Shown here in pieces: positions 16,795-26,060 of a stretch of DNA of 64,000 nucleotides. The position numbers and the translations under genes were made by a program. The notes under the pieces are model-generated. The model did not search any database, was not told the origin of the DNA, and saw only the letters and a list, made by a program, of their open reading frames with translations. How positions within the stretch are numbered: position 1 is the first letter of the stretch; each line of letters opens with the position of its first letter. Origin of the DNA: Lacticaseibacillus absianus (GTDB lineage Bacteria; Bacillota; Bacilli; Lactobacillales; Lactobacillaceae); contig NZ_JABEKX010000002.1 of NCBI RefSeq assembly GCF_013407595.1, positions 496,001 to 560,000 on the forward strand, in the 5' to 3' direction.

Positions 16795-18012
16795 GTGCAA
16801 TATAGTGAAATCATGGTTCGCTACGGCGAGCTGTCCACCAAGGGCAAGAACCGCCAAGCGTTCATCGGCCGGCTGAACGGCAATGTCACCAAGGCGCTGC
16901 ACGAATTCCCGGCGCTGCGCCTGCACCCGAAGCGCGATCGGCTCCACATCGACTTGAACGGAGAAGACGCCGAGCGCGTGATGGCGCGGTTGAGCAAAGT
17001 GTTCGGGATCCAGAGCTTCTCGCCGTCGGTCGCCGTGGCCAAGGAGATGCCGGCGGTGCACGCGGCGGTGCAGGCGCTGATGGCGGCGACCGTACCGACC
17101 GGGGCGTCCTACAAGGTCCAGACCAAGCGGGCGGACCACAGCTTTGCCCTCGACACTAACGAGATGAACCTGGACTTGGGCGACTACCTGACCGAAGTGC
17201 GCCCGGATCTAGTGGTCAAGATGAAAGACCCGGATTACGTGTTACGTGTGGAAGTGCGGCGTGAGGCGATCTTCCTGTCGACGAAGACGGTGCTGGGGGC
17301 CGGCGGCTTGCCGGTCGGTACGGCAGGCAAGGGCATCTTGATGCTCAGCGGTGGGATCGACTCGCCGGTGGCCGGCTACCTTGCCTTGAAGCGCGGGGTC
17401 GACATCGAGATGGTCCACTTCTTCTCGCCGCCGTACACGAGCGACCAAGCGTTGGCCAAGGCCAAGCAGCTGACGACCAAGCTGGCACCGTATGTCGGCT
17501 CGATCCGCTTCATTCAGGTGCCGTTCACGGAGATCCAAGAGACGATCAAGGCCACGCTGCCGGAAGGGTACCTGATGACCATCCAGCGGCGCCTGATGTT
17601 GCGGCTCGCCGAGGCGATCGCGCACAAGCGCGGGGCACTCGCGATCTTTAACGGGGAATCGGTCGGCCAGGTCGCGTCGCAGACGCTCGAGAGCATGGTC
17701 GCGATCAACGACGTCACCACGATGCCGATCATCCGCCCGGTGGCGACGATGGACAAAAACGAGATCATCCGCTTGGCGGAAGACATCGACACGTACGAGT
17801 TGTCGATCATGCCATTCGAGGACTGCTGCACGATCTTCGCCCCACCGGCACCGAAGACGAAGCCGAACCTCGACCGCGCACGCTACTACGAAAGTAAGCT
17901 CGACGTGGATGGCCTGATGCAACGCGCCTTAGACGGGCTGATCATCACCGATATCAAGGGCTCCGACGAGTTCATGGCCCAGGACCGAGACCTGATCGCA
18001 GAACTGCTGTGA
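16795..18012 (+). CDS. thiI: tRNA 4-thiouridine synthetase ThiI
   Basis: 405 residues from a GTG start with GAAAGGAAG upstream. N-terminal ferredoxin-like and THUMP domains ([19 protein letters not shown]) bind the tRNA acceptor region. The adenylation domain has the PP-loop SGGIDSP near residue 185. EDCCTIFAP follows. There is no C-terminal rhodanese domain, as is usual in Firmicutes, so sulfur must come from the cysteine desulfurase encoded just upstream. Confidence 0.97.
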   Translation: MQYSEIMVRYGELSTKGKNRQAFIGRLNGNVTKALHEFPALRLHPKRDRLHIDLNGEDAERVMARLSKVFGIQSFSPSVAVAKEMPAVHAAVQALMAATVPTGASYKVQTKRADHSFALDTNEMNLDLGDYLTEVRPDLVVKMKDPDYVLRVEVRREAIFLSTKTVLGAGGLPVGTAGKGILMLSGGIDSPVAGYLALKRGVDIEMVHFFSPPYTSDQALAKAKQLTTKLAPYVGSIRFIQVPFTEIQETIKATLPEGYLMTIQRRLMLRLAEAIAHKRGALAIFNGESVGQVASQTLESMVAINDVTTMPIIRPVATMDKNEIIRLAEDIDTYELSIMPFEDCCTIFAPPAPKTKPNLDRARYYESKLDVDGLMQRALDGLIITDIKGSDEFMAQDRDLIAELL

Positions 18013-18025
18013 CCGCATAGGGGCT

Positions 18026-18135
18026 GTGCCATAACGCGGTTTTAGCCCAGAGTATAAGCGAGACCCCCTGAAAAACCCGAACTTAGGTTTTGCAGGGGGT
18101 CTCGCTTATACGGCTAGGGCGTTGCGTTATGGCAC
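18026..18135. repeat. nested intergenic hairpin repeat, copy A
   Basis: Two nested inverted repeats: an outer arm pair of 12 bases (GTGCCATAACGC at 18026-18037 with its complement at 18124-18135) and a perfect 19-base inner pair (18052-18070 with 18093-18111). The left half (GCCCAGAGTATAAGCG and bases before it) is clearly related to the left half of copy B at 34889. It may terminate thiI transcription, but no T-run follows. Confidence 0.8.
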
Positions 18136-18216
18136 GTAACGTTCTGGAATAGTCGTGCCACCAGGGGTTATGTCACAACCCGGTTTGCGCCCGGCGGCGA
18201 GGCGCCGGCGAAAAGT

Positions 18217-18234
18217 TTGTTTGCCCGTTCACAA
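18217..18234. promoter_or_regulatory. Rex operator upstream of rex
   Basis: TTGTTTGCCCGTTCACAA matches the Rex consensus TTGTGAA-N4-TTCACAA: spacing is exact, the right half is perfect and the left half has five of seven bases. It lies 58 bases before rex and probably overlaps the promoter, implying NADH/NAD-dependent autoregulation. Confidence 0.75.
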
Positions 18235-18291
18235 ACAACGTGATAAACTGAAAGGTGAAAACGGTAACAAAATGTGTAAGGGGTGGACGCC

Positions 18292-18927
18292 ATGTTAAAA
18301 GCCAAAGCACCAGTATCCAAGGCAACGATCCGCCGTATCCCGCTCTATTACCGCGCCGTGCAGCAGCTGCAGCAACAGGGGATCAGCCGCATTCGCTCGG
18401 ACAAGTTGAGTGAGATCGTGCATATCCCGTCGGCCACGATCCGACGCGATTTTTCTAGTTTCGGGGAGATGGGCAAAAGCGGCTACGGGTACTCGGTCGG
18501 GACGCTGGTGGACGCCTTCGGCAAGTTGCTGGAGGTGCACACACGCGAGTCGATCATCCTCGTCGGTGTCGGGGGGCTGGGAGCTGCCTTGATGCAGAAC
18601 AACTTTCGCCGCAACCCGGATCTGAACATCACGATGGCCTTCGATTCGGACCCGGCCAAGCTCGGGGTGGTGGCGGACATCCCGGTGTACGCGTTCGAGA
18701 CGCTCGCCACGCACCTCGAGCCGGGGATGCACACGGCGATCCTGGCGGTGCCGAGTGCCTCGCAGCCCGCGGTGGTCCACGCGCTGGAAGACGCCGGCAT
18801 CGACGCGATCTTGACCTTCGCCCCGAAGCCCGTCGCCTGCAAGCCGGAGACAACGATCCGCTACATCGACCTGACGTCTGAGTTGCAGAGCCTCCTGTTC
18901 ACCGCGCACCAGAAGACGCGGCACTGA
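18292..18927 (+). CDS. rex: redox-sensing transcriptional repressor Rex
   Basis: 211 residues from the ATG at 18292, with AAGGGG upstream. The N-terminal winged helix (ATIRRIPLYYRAVQQL, HIPSATIRRDFSSFGEMGKS, GYGYSVG) binds DNA. The Rossmann domain has the NADH-binding glycine motif VGVGGLGAAL. The C-terminus reads YIDLTSELQSLLF. Rex senses the NADH/NAD ratio and represses fermentation and respiration genes. It stands alone here. Confidence 0.97.
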   Translation: MLKAKAPVSKATIRRIPLYYRAVQQLQQQGISRIRSDKLSEIVHIPSATIRRDFSSFGEMGKSGYGYSVGTLVDAFGKLLEVHTRESIILVGVGGLGAALMQNNFRRNPDLNITMAFDSDPAKLGVVADIPVYAFETLATHLEPGMHTAILAVPSASQPAVVHALEDAGIDAILTFAPKPVACKPETTIRYIDLTSELQSLLFTAHQKTRH

Positions 18928-18936
18928 CGATTCGCG

Positions 18937-18965
18937 TTGACGGGTCATGCGCACTAGTTTATAAT
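18937..18965 (+). promoter_or_regulatory. valS promoter
   Basis: TTGACG (18937-18942), 17 bases, TATAAT (18960-18965): a near-consensus housekeeping promoter for the T-box-valS transcript. Confidence 0.88.
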
Positions 18966-18971
18966 GCGGAT

Positions 18972-19194
18972 AACGCGTTGAACAAGAGGGTCCGGCAGGT
19001 GGGTTTTGCAGCGACAAGGCGGTCAGGTGCGAGCCTTGAGCCACTTCCGGAGTGTAGCTTGCGAGCTGTCCACCTGAATCGAGTAGGGGCGACCGGTCAT
19101 TCACCGATATCGAACTGAGCTGGGGGAACGGGTTTCCCCAATTTAGGTGGCACCGCGAGTCAACTCGTCCTAATCTTAGGGCGAGTTTTTTTTG
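18972..19194 (+). promoter_or_regulatory. T-box riboswitch controlling valS
   Basis: The T-box sequence AGGTGGCACCGCGAG lies near 19144-19158, followed by a terminator (AACTCGTCCTAA with its partner TTAGGGCGAGTT) and eight T residues ending at 19194. A candidate stem I is closed by CAGGTGG and CCACCTG. The Val codon GTC at 19068-19070 sits in its 3' strand and is the best specifier candidate. Uncharged tRNA-Val should stabilise the antiterminator and switch valS on. Confidence 0.9.
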
Positions 19195-19224
19195 TCCAAC
19201 CAAAAACCTGTGGAGGGATTCCTT

Positions 19225-21867
19225 ATGAAAGAAGAATTAGCACCAAAGTTCGACCCCAAAGCGGTCGAAGCGGGCCGCTACGAGAAGTGGCTGGCGCAAG
19301 GCGTCTTCAAGCCGTCTGGCGATCAGTCCGCCAAGCCGTACAGCATCGTCATCCCGCCCCCGAACGTCACCGGCAAGCTGCACCTGGGCCACGCCTGGGA
19401 CACGACGCTGCAAGACATGATCATCCGCCAGAAGCGGATGCAGGGCTTCGACACCCTGTGGGTACCGGGGATGGACCACGCCGGAATCGCGACCCAGGCC
19501 AAGGTCGAAGCCAAGCTGCGCAAAGAAGGCATTACGCGCTATGACCTCGGCCGCGAGGCGTTCGTCGATAAGGTCTGGGAATGGAAAGACGAGTTCGCCG
19601 CCACGATCAAGACCCAATGGGGCAAGTTGGGGCTGTCTCTGGATTACTCCCGCGAGCGCTTCACCTTGGACGACGGCCTGAGCGAGGCGGTGCGCAAAGT
19701 CTTCGTTGACTTGTACAACAAGGGCCTGATCTACCGCGGCGAGTACATCGTCAACTGGGACCCGCAGGCGCGCACGGCGCTGTCGGACATCGAGGTGATC
19801 CACCAAGACGACGAAGGTGCGTTCTACCACCTGATCTATCAGTACGCCGACGGGACGCCGGGCGGCATCGAGATCGCGACGACGCGGCCCGAGACGATGT
19901 TCGGGGACACGGCCGTGGCGGTCAACGCCCACGACCCGCGCTACCAAGCCGTGATCGGCAAAAACGTGATCGTCCCAGGGGTCGGCCGCGAGATCCCGAT
20001 CATCACCGATGAACACGCCGACCCAGCCTTTGGGACCGGGGCGGTGAAGATCACGCCGGCGCATGACCCGAACGACTTTCAGGTCGGGAATCGCCACGAC
20101 CTGCCACGGATCAACTGCATGAACGACGACGGCACGATGAATGCGAACGCCGGCAAGTATCAGGGGATGGACCGCTTCGACTGCCGCGAGGCGCTGGTCA
20201 AAGACCTGCAAGCGTCCGGGGATCTGATCAAGATCGACCCGATCGTCCACAGCGTCGGACACTCCGAACGCACCGGGGTCCAAGTCGAAGCCCGGCTGTC
20301 CACCCAGTGGTTCGTCAAGATGGGCCCGCTGGCGGAGGCCTCGATCCACAACCAGGAGACGGCCGACAAGGTCACCTTCGTGCCGGAGCGCTTCGAACAC
20401 ACCTTCCTCAACTGGATGAACAACATCCACGATTGGGTCATCTCTCGCCAGCTCTGGTGGGGTCACCGGATCCCAGCTTGGTACAACAAGGTCAGCGGTG
20501 AGATGTACGTCGGCATGACCGCACCAGAAGACGCCGAGAACTGGGACCAGGATCCAGACGTCTTGGACACCTGGTTCAGTTCCGCGCTGTGGCCGTTTTC
20601 CACGATGGGGTGGCCGGACACAGACAGCGCGGATTACAAGCGCTACTACCCGACGGACACGCTGGTCACCGGGTATGACATCATCCCGTTTTGGGTCGCC
20701 CGGATGATCTTCCAAGGGCTCGAGTTCACCGGTCAGCGCCCGTTCAAGCACGTGCTGCTGCACGGGCTGATCCGCGACGAACAAGGCCGCAAAATGTCCA
20801 AGTCGCTGGGCAACGGGATCGACCCGATGGATGTGATCGACCAATACGGCGCCGACGCCTTGCGCTGGTTCCTGGTCAATGGGAGCACGCCTGGCCAAGA
20901 CACCCGCTTCTCCTGGGACAAGATGGGGGCGAGCTGGAACTTCGTCAACAAGATTTGGAACATGTCCCGGTTCGTGCTGATGAACCTGGCCGACACGAGC
21001 GCTGACCAGAAGCCGGATCCGGCCACCTTTGACCTGTCCGACCAGTGGATCTTTGCCCGGTTGGATCAGACGATCGCCAGTGTCACGGCGAAGTTCGACA
21101 GTTTTGAATTCGGCGAGGCCGAGCGTGACCTCTACAACTTCATCTGGAACGAGTTGGCCGACTGGTACATCGAGATGTCCAAGGAAGTGCTGTACGGTGA
21201 GGACGAGGCGGCCAAGGCCGCCAAGCGCGTCAACCTGATGTACGTGTTGGACCAGGTCCTGCGCCTGATGCACCCGATCATGCCGTTCGTGACCGAGAAG
21301 ATCTGGCTGACCATGCCGCATGACGGGGAATCGCTGGTCACCGCCGCATACCCGACGACCCACGCCGAGTTCGCGAATGACCAGGCGATCGACGATATGC
21401 AGGCGATCATCGAGCTGATCCGTGCGGTCCGTAGCATTCGCACCGACGTGAACGCGCCGCTCGCTAGCCCGATCGACGTGCAAGTGCGGGTGCAAGACGC
21501 GGCGCTGGCACCGATCTTCAAGGCGAACTTCGAGTTCATCGACCGCTTCGTGCACAGCAAGCACTTTGAGGTCGGCACCGCCCTCGATACCCCGGCGCTG
21601 GCCGCCACGGCGGTTATCTCAGGGGCGACGGTCTACGTGCCGTTGGCCGAGTTGATCGATCTGGCCGACGAGATCGCCAAGCTTGAGAAGGAAGCGACCA
21701 AGCTCCAAGGTGAGATCGGTCGCCTCGACAAGAAGCTGGGTAATGCCGGTTTCCTTGCGAAGGCGCCTGCGGCCGTTGTCGCCGAGCAGCAAGCCAAGCA
21801 GGCGGACTTCGCGGCGAAGCTCGCCGCCACAACGGCGCGCATCGCGGAACTGCAAGCCGCTAAGTGA
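19225..21867 (+). CDS. valS: valyl-tRNA synthetase
   Basis: 880 residues, a normal length. The class I motifs are HLGH (about residue 53) and KMSKS (523). The editing domain contains [16 protein letters not shown], and the C-terminal coiled-coil arm that grips tRNA-Val is present ([20 protein letters not shown]). GGAGGG precedes the ATG at 19225; the in-frame TTG at 19192 lies within the terminator and is rejected. Regulated by the T-box upstream; a terminator follows. Confidence 0.98.
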   Translation: MKEELAPKFDPKAVEAGRYEKWLAQGVFKPSGDQSAKPYSIVIPPPNVTGKLHLGHAWDTTLQDMIIRQKRMQGFDTLWVPGMDHAGIATQAKVEAKLRKEGITRYDLGREAFVDKVWEWKDEFAATIKTQWGKLGLSLDYSRERFTLDDGLSEAVRKVFVDLYNKGLIYRGEYIVNWDPQARTALSDIEVIHQDDEGAFYHLIYQYADGTPGGIEIATTRPETMFGDTAVAVNAHDPRYQAVIGKNVIVPGVGREIPIITDEHADPAFGTGAVKITPAHDPNDFQVGNRHDLPRINCMNDDGTMNANAGKYQGMDRFDCREALVKDLQASGDLIKIDPIVHSVGHSERTGVQVEARLSTQWFVKMGPLAEASIHNQETADKVTFVPERFEHTFLNWMNNIHDWVISRQLWWGHRIPAWYNKVSGEMYVGMTAPEDAENWDQDPDVLDTWFSSALWPFSTMGWPDTDSADYKRYYPTDTLVTGYDIIPFWVARMIFQGLEFTGQRPFKHVLLHGLIRDEQGRKMSKSLGNGIDPMDVIDQYGADALRWFLVNGSTPGQDTRFSWDKMGASWNFVNKIWNMSRFVLMNLADTSADQKPDPATFDLSDQWIFARLDQTIASVTAKFDSFEFGEAERDLYNFIWNELADWYIEMSKEVLYGEDEAAKAAKRVNLMYVLDQVLRLMHPIMPFVTEKIWLTMPHDGESLVTAAYPTTHAEFANDQAIDDMQAIIELIRAVRSIRTDVNAPLASPIDVQVRVQDAALAPIFKANFEFIDRFVHSKHFEVGTALDTPALAATAVISGATVYVPLAELIDLADEIAKLEKEATKLQGEIGRLDKKLGNAGFLAKAPAAVVAEQQAKQADFAAKLAATTARIAELQAAK

Positions 21868-21879
21868 CCGAACGCCACG

Positions 21880-21908
21880 CCACTCACCCGACCGGTGAGT
21901 GGTTTTTT
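21880..21908 (+). terminator. valS terminator
   Basis: Stem CCACTCACC/GGTGAGTGG with a five-base loop and six T residues. Confidence 0.92.
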
Positions 21909-21989
21909 GATGCCACGACCGTCGGGCAGGAACCGGTGGTCGCGACGCCGACCCGCGCGGGCGAGAGCCGGCAGGCGGCGAGAAAAAGG

Positions 21990-22017
21990 TTGACACGGTG
22001 TCACTTTGCGTTATACT
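21990..22017 (+). promoter_or_regulatory. hrtRBA promoter
   Basis: TTGACA (21990-21995), 16 bases, TATACT (22012-22017). The -35 lies inside the first operator palindrome. Confidence 0.88.
21991..22003. promoter_or_regulatory. HrtR-type operator 1
   Basis: TGACACGGTGTCA, a 13-bp palindrome covering the -35 region. It matches the core of the HrtR operator described in Lactococcus lactis (TGACACAGTGTCA, as I recall it). Confidence 0.82.
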
Positions 22018-22026
22018 CAACGATGT

Positions 22027-22039
22027 TGACACAGTGTCA
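22027..22039. promoter_or_regulatory. HrtR-type operator 2
   Basis: TGACACAGTGTCA, a second perfect palindrome 36 bases on, covering the start of the transcript. Paired with operator 1 it would occlude RNA polymerase tightly. Confidence 0.84.
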
Positions 22040-22064
22040 CTTACACGATCGGAGAGGGAGCACG

Positions 22065-22568
22065 ATGGTTTCGACGACATTTGACCACCTGGCGCCGCAG
22101 AAGCAGGCGCGGATCCGGCAGGCGTTGCTGGATGAGTTCAGCCAGCACCCGTTGGCCACGGCGCAGGTGGCCCGGATCGTCGCGCAGGCGGGGATCGCAC
22201 GCGGGGCGTTCTACAAATACTTTGATGATCTGACGGATGCTTACCGCTACGTGTTCGGCTTGGCGATGCAAGACATTCATGCGGGGCTGCCGCAGCCGGA
22301 TGGCCACGAAGCCGCGGCGTATTTGGCGGCCACCCGCGCGTTTTTGACCGGGGTGCGCGAGTCGCCGTACCGGGCGCTGATCCGCCAGCATTTTCGCGCC
22401 AACGCCGACCGGCTGCACAATGGGCCGAGTCGCTTGGGTCCGTCGCCGACCGCGTGGGCCGCGACCACGCTGTGCCACCAGACGATCCGAGACGTTTTGC
22501 TCGAACCAGACACCGCCACGGCGCGGCTCGCCCAGCTGGCGACGGCGCTTGACCAGATGGAGGGATGA
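22065..22568 (+). CDS. hrtR: TetR-family heme sensor HrtR
   Basis: 167 residues from the ATG at 22065. TetR helix-turn-helix in VARIVAQAGIARGAFYKYFDD. Gene order (regulator, permease, ATPase) and operators match hrtRBA of Lactococcus lactis, where HrtR binds heme through two histidines (His72 and His149 as I recall) and releases DNA. Here His72 is present (DIHAGLP), and His138 (TLCHQTIRDVL) aligns with the second ligand. Predicted: represses its own operon until heme binds. Residues 111-130 look more proline-rich than usual. Confidence 0.86.
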   Translation: MVSTTFDHLAPQKQARIRQALLDEFSQHPLATAQVARIVAQAGIARGAFYKYFDDLTDAYRYVFGLAMQDIHAGLPQPDGHEAAAYLAATRAFLTGVRESPYRALIRQHFRANADRLHNGPSRLGPSPTAWAATTLCHQTIRDVLLEPDTATARLAQLATALDQMEG

Positions 22569-22572
22569 CCGA

Positions 22573-23628
22573 ATGTTTTTAGCGTTGAAAGAGATCCGCA
22601 AAGAGAAGTTGCGCTCGGGGCTGATCATCGCGATGATCGTCTTGATCAGCTACCTGATCTTCATCCTCACAAGCCTTGCGCTGGGCCTTGCGCGGGAGAA
22701 CACAGACGCCTTGGACGCATGGGGCGTTGACAGCGTCACGCTGAACGCCAATGCGAATGTGGACATGCGCCAGTCGTTGATCACGCCGGCGCAGGCCGGC
22801 CCGCTCTCGGCGGACGAGGCCTACATCGGTCAAGCGTCGGTCGTCGCTAAGGCGAAAGGGCACGCGAAACTCAGCGCGGTCTTCATCGGGTTGAAGGCGT
22901 CCCAGTTCGTCGCGCGCGACCTCAAGCTGACGCGCGGCCACCGTCCGACGACCGCACACGAGCTTGTCGTGGATACGTCGCTGGCAGACGCAGGCCACGA
23001 ACTGGGCGACACACTCAAGCTGAACGCGGACCCCAAGCCCTACACGATCGTCGGCTTCACCGCACACGCCAAGATGAACATCGCCCCGGTGCTTTACGGT
23101 CAGTTGGCCGCCTGGCAGACGCTCAAGGACCTGATGCCCGGCCCGATCGCCTCGGCGATCGTGTCGCGTGATGCCGGCTACCGGGCGAAGGACCGGGCGC
23201 TGCAGACCTATTCGCTGAAGACGTTCATCAACAAACTGCCAGGTTACTCGGCGCAAAACATGACGTTCGAGCTGATGATCGGGTTTTTGATGGTGATCTC
23301 GCTGATCGTGATCGCGGTGTTCTTGTACATCCTGACGATGCAGAAGCTGCCGAACTACGCGGTCCTGCGCGCTCAGGGACTCCCGAGCCGCGTGCTCGTC
23401 GGGGCGACGGTCAGCCAGTCGCTGTTACTGGTTGCGGCGGGGCTCGTGTTGGGGACCGCGCTGACGGTGATCACCGCCGTCGCGATGCCGGCTAGCGTGC
23501 CGATGGCGTTCGACGTGCCCGTGTTAGCGCTGGTCGGCGTCGGGCTGCTTGCCATGGCCCTAGTCGGGGGACTGATCCCAGTCCGCTCGGTCCTGCGCGT
23601 TGATCCTGTCAGTGTGATCGGAGGGTAA
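22573..23628 (+). CDS. hrtB: heme efflux ABC transporter permease HrtB
   Basis: 351 residues from the ATG at 22573, four bases after the hrtR stop. FtsX/MacB-type topology: one N-terminal helix (GLIIAMIVLISYLIFILTSL), a large extracytoplasmic domain (to about residue 230), then three C-terminal helices. HrtB with HrtA exports heme to prevent toxicity. Permeases of this type are shared with other MacB-like pumps; assignment to heme rests on the operon and operator. Confidence 0.86.
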   Translation: MFLALKEIRKEKLRSGLIIAMIVLISYLIFILTSLALGLARENTDALDAWGVDSVTLNANANVDMRQSLITPAQAGPLSADEAYIGQASVVAKAKGHAKLSAVFIGLKASQFVARDLKLTRGHRPTTAHELVVDTSLADAGHELGDTLKLNADPKPYTIVGFTAHAKMNIAPVLYGQLAAWQTLKDLMPGPIASAIVSRDAGYRAKDRALQTYSLKTFINKLPGYSAQNMTFELMIGFLMVISLIVIAVFLYILTMQKLPNYAVLRAQGLPSRVLVGATVSQSLLLVAAGLVLGTALTVITAVAMPASVPMAFDVPVLALVGVGLLAMALVGGLIPVRSVLRVDPVSVIGG

Positions 23629-23630
23629 TC

Positions 23631-24305
23631 ATGTCAGTTCTCACGTTACAACACGTCGACCAGGTCTTCGGGACCGGCTCCGCGCGGGTGCAAGTGCTCC
23701 ACGATGTCTCGTTTGCCGCCGAGCCCGGCGAGTTGAGCCTGATCGTTGGACCGTCTGGGTCGGGCAAAAGCACGTTTTTGACGATCGCCGGGGGGCTGTT
23801 GACGCCTACCAGCGGGACCGTCACCGTCGCCGGCCAGACGTACAGTGACCGCACCCAAAAGGCCCGCGACCGGCTGCGGCTCGAATCGATCGGCTTCGTC
23901 CTGCAGGCCTACCACCTGCTGCCGTATCTGACTGTTGCTGACCAGTTCAAGCTGGTCGACCGCGTCAAGCGCACCGGCAATCTGGATGCCGCTGCCCTGC
24001 AAGCGCTGCTGCGCCAGTTGGGGATCGACCAGCTGAAGCACAAGTTCCCGGCTGAGCTCTCCGGCGGCCAGCAGCAGCGCGTCGCGATCGCCCGCGCCCT
24101 GTACCCGGACCCCGCGATCGTCCTGGCGGATGAACCGACGGCGGCGCTCGACAGCCCGCGGGTCCAGGTGGTGGGGCAGCTGTTCCAGGCGCTGGCCCGC
24201 GAGCGCGGTAAGGCCGTGGTGATCGTCACGCATGATGTGCGGCTCGATCCGTTCGCCGATCATGTCTTCGAGATGCAAGACGGAACTTTGACCCAACGTG
24301 CGTGA
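23631..24305 (+). CDS. hrtA: heme efflux ABC transporter ATPase HrtA
   Basis: 224 residues. Walker A GPSGSGKST, signature LSGGQQQRVAIARAL, Walker B IVLADEPTAALDS, H-loop VIVTHDVRL. These are LolD/MacB-type ATPase features. It begins two bases after the hrtB stop with GGAGGG upstream, so the three genes form one operon. Powers heme export through HrtB. Confidence 0.88.
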   Translation: MSVLTLQHVDQVFGTGSARVQVLHDVSFAAEPGELSLIVGPSGSGKSTFLTIAGGLLTPTSGTVTVAGQTYSDRTQKARDRLRLESIGFVLQAYHLLPYLTVADQFKLVDRVKRTGNLDAAALQALLRQLGIDQLKHKFPAELSGGQQQRVAIARALYPDPAIVLADEPTAALDSPRVQVVGQLFQALARERGKAVVIVTHDVRLDPFADHVFEMQDGTLTQRA

Positions 24306-24318
24306 CAGTTTTGTGACG

Positions 24319-24347
24319 TTGTCATAAAACTGCAATAAATGTATAAT
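24319..24347 (+). promoter_or_regulatory. promoter of the L,D-transpeptidase gene
   Basis: TTGTCA (24319-24324), 17 bases, TATAAT (24342-24347). Confidence 0.78.
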
Positions 24348-24386
24348 CACCTTGAAGGATCCGGTCGCTGTCAGCGCGCGCAAGTT

Positions 24387-24401
24387 GTGTTATCATAACA
24401 C
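24387..24401. promoter_or_regulatory. 15-bp palindrome in the leader of the L,D-transpeptidase gene
   Basis: GTGTTATCATAACAC is a perfect palindrome around a central C, about 35 bases after the expected transcription start and 50 before the gene. It may be an operator; the cognate protein is unknown. Confidence 0.45.
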
Positions 24402-24450
24402 CGACCACGCTGTGTGCGGCAGTGGCGAACCGAAGCGAGGAGACGAACAC

Positions 24451-25809
24451 ATGACGAAGAAAAAACGTGCGGCCATCATCGGCTTGGTCGCCGTCGCGGC
24501 TTTAGCCGCAGGTGCCTACGGGCTACGCGGGCTGCATTACCGGGACCGATTCCTGCCTGACACCAGCGTACTGGGCGTGGCGGTCGGCGGCAAGACCGTC
24601 GCCGGGGCCAATGCGGCGATAAAAAAACACTTTGACCGCGTGACGTACACGCTTACCGAAGCGGACCAGACCGTCGAGTCGGTCAGCGGCACGAAGCTGG
24701 GGTTGGACCGTGATTTTCACCAGCCGCTGGCGGCGCTGCTCAAGAAGCAGAATCCCTGGGGCTTTGAGACCGTTGTCTTAGCGGGCAACGCCAAGGCCGA
24801 CATGCTCGCGGTGGGCGACGATACGGCGATCACCAGTTACGCCAGCAGCCTGGCGCAGCGCCTGAACCCGCAGCGGACCGCACCGACAGACGCAAAGGTC
24901 GTCGACCGTGGGGATGCCTATGTGATCGAGAAGGAAAAAAGCGGCAACCAGCTGGACGCCAAGCGGCTCGCCACGGCGATCCAAACGGCCGTCGCCGCGG
25001 ATCAGACCCAGGTGGACCTGACGAAGGCCTACGTGCAGCCGAAGCTGACCGCCGACTCGGCGGCGCTCAAAGACGCCGTCGCGAAGCTGCAGAAGCTGGG
25101 CACGCTCAAGGCGACGCTGACGATTCAGAACCATTCCGTCACGATCCCGACCAAGACGCTCCACACGTGGCTGAGTTACACGGACGGCGCGGTGAGCGTC
25201 GATCAGGCGGCCGTCAAGGCTTATATTCAGGGGATCAACGCGCAGTACGGGACCTACACGAAGGCGCGCCAGTTCAAGTCGACCAAGCGGGGCACGGTGA
25301 CTGTCCCCGCCGGGATCTACGGCTGGAGCATCCCATCGGCCAGTGAATCGACGAAGGTCACGGCGCTGATCAAGGCCGGAGAAGATTTTACCCACGCTTT
25401 GGCGCATGTCGGCAGTGGGTACCACGAAGACGGGACCGACATCGGGGGAACGTACATCGAAGTCGACAAGGTCAACCAGCATGAGTGGTACTACAAGAAC
25501 GGACAGCTGGTGATGGACAGTGCGGTGGTCACCGGCAAGCCGGCGACGCCGACGCCGAGCGGGGTCTTCGCCATCTGGGCCAAGCAGCGCAATGCGACGC
25601 TCAAAGGGGAAGATTACGCGACCCCGGTCGCCTACTGGATGCCGATCAACGACACTGGCGTCGGGCTGCATGATAGCCCGTGGCAGGCCCAATACGGCGG
25701 GACGTGGTACCAGGCGCATGGCTCGCACGGGTGTGTGAACAACCCACCGGCCTTTATCGCCAAACTCTTCAGTGTGGTCGACAACGGGACCCCGGTCATC
25801 GTCTTTTAG
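24451..25809 (+). CDS. L,D-transpeptidase (YkuD domain), membrane-anchored
   Basis: 452 residues from the ATG at 24451 (GAGGAG upstream). A short basic N-terminus and one membrane segment (AAIIGLVAVAALAAGAYGL) anchor it. Two putative peptidoglycan-binding-like regions follow (SVLGVAVGGKTVAGANAA, then the second near residues 180-270). The C-terminal YkuD domain carries HGSHGCVN with catalytic Cys near residue 428. Such enzymes make 3-3 peptidoglycan cross-links or attach proteins to the wall. It is monocistronic, with its own promoter and terminator. Confidence 0.92.
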   Translation: MTKKKRAAIIGLVAVAALAAGAYGLRGLHYRDRFLPDTSVLGVAVGGKTVAGANAAIKKHFDRVTYTLTEADQTVESVSGTKLGLDRDFHQPLAALLKKQNPWGFETVVLAGNAKADMLAVGDDTAITSYASSLAQRLNPQRTAPTDAKVVDRGDAYVIEKEKSGNQLDAKRLATAIQTAVAADQTQVDLTKAYVQPKLTADSAALKDAVAKLQKLGTLKATLTIQNHSVTIPTKTLHTWLSYTDGAVSVDQAAVKAYIQGINAQYGTYTKARQFKSTKRGTVTVPAGIYGWSIPSASESTKVTALIKAGEDFTHALAHVGSGYHEDGTDIGGTYIEVDKVNQHEWYYKNGQLVMDSAVVTGKPATPTPSGVFAIWAKQRNATLKGEDYATPVAYWMPINDTGVGLHDSPWQAQYGGTWYQAHGSHGCVNNPPAFIAKLFSVVDNGTPVIVF

Positions 25810-25834
25810 GCGCGGCCCTCGGGGCGGTTGCGTG

Positions 25835-25862
25835 GCGCGGCAGCGATGCCGCGCTTTTTTGT
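25835..25862 (+). terminator. terminator of the L,D-transpeptidase gene
   Basis: Stem GCGCGGCA/TGCCGCGC with a four-base loop and a run of T residues. Confidence 0.9.
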
Positions 25863-26024
25863 TGGTGGCTAAGGTGGCGTGCGGTACCCAGGGCCATGGC
25901 TTGGCCGCTTGACGGTGGCGCGTGCGCGTTGCTCGCGTCGCGCGAGGGCCCAACCGCTCACGCAGTCGACAGGGTCGATCGCTCGGGCCCGATTTTGGGG
26001 GCTAGACCCGGCGGGGGAACGGGC

Positions 26025-26030
26025 TATAAT
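26025..26030 (+). promoter_or_regulatory. -10 element before folC
   Basis: TATAAT 30 bases before folC. No convincing -35 is seen in the G-rich upstream sequence. Confidence 0.5.
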
Positions 26031-26060
26031 TGAGGGAATAGCGATTCGGAGGGTGAGTAG

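Noticed and set aside
19237-21564. 775-codon open frame antisense to valS (and similar long antisense frames elsewhere)
   Set aside because: High G+C makes stop codons rare on the opposite strand; no Shine-Dalgarno, and the sense strand is clearly valS.
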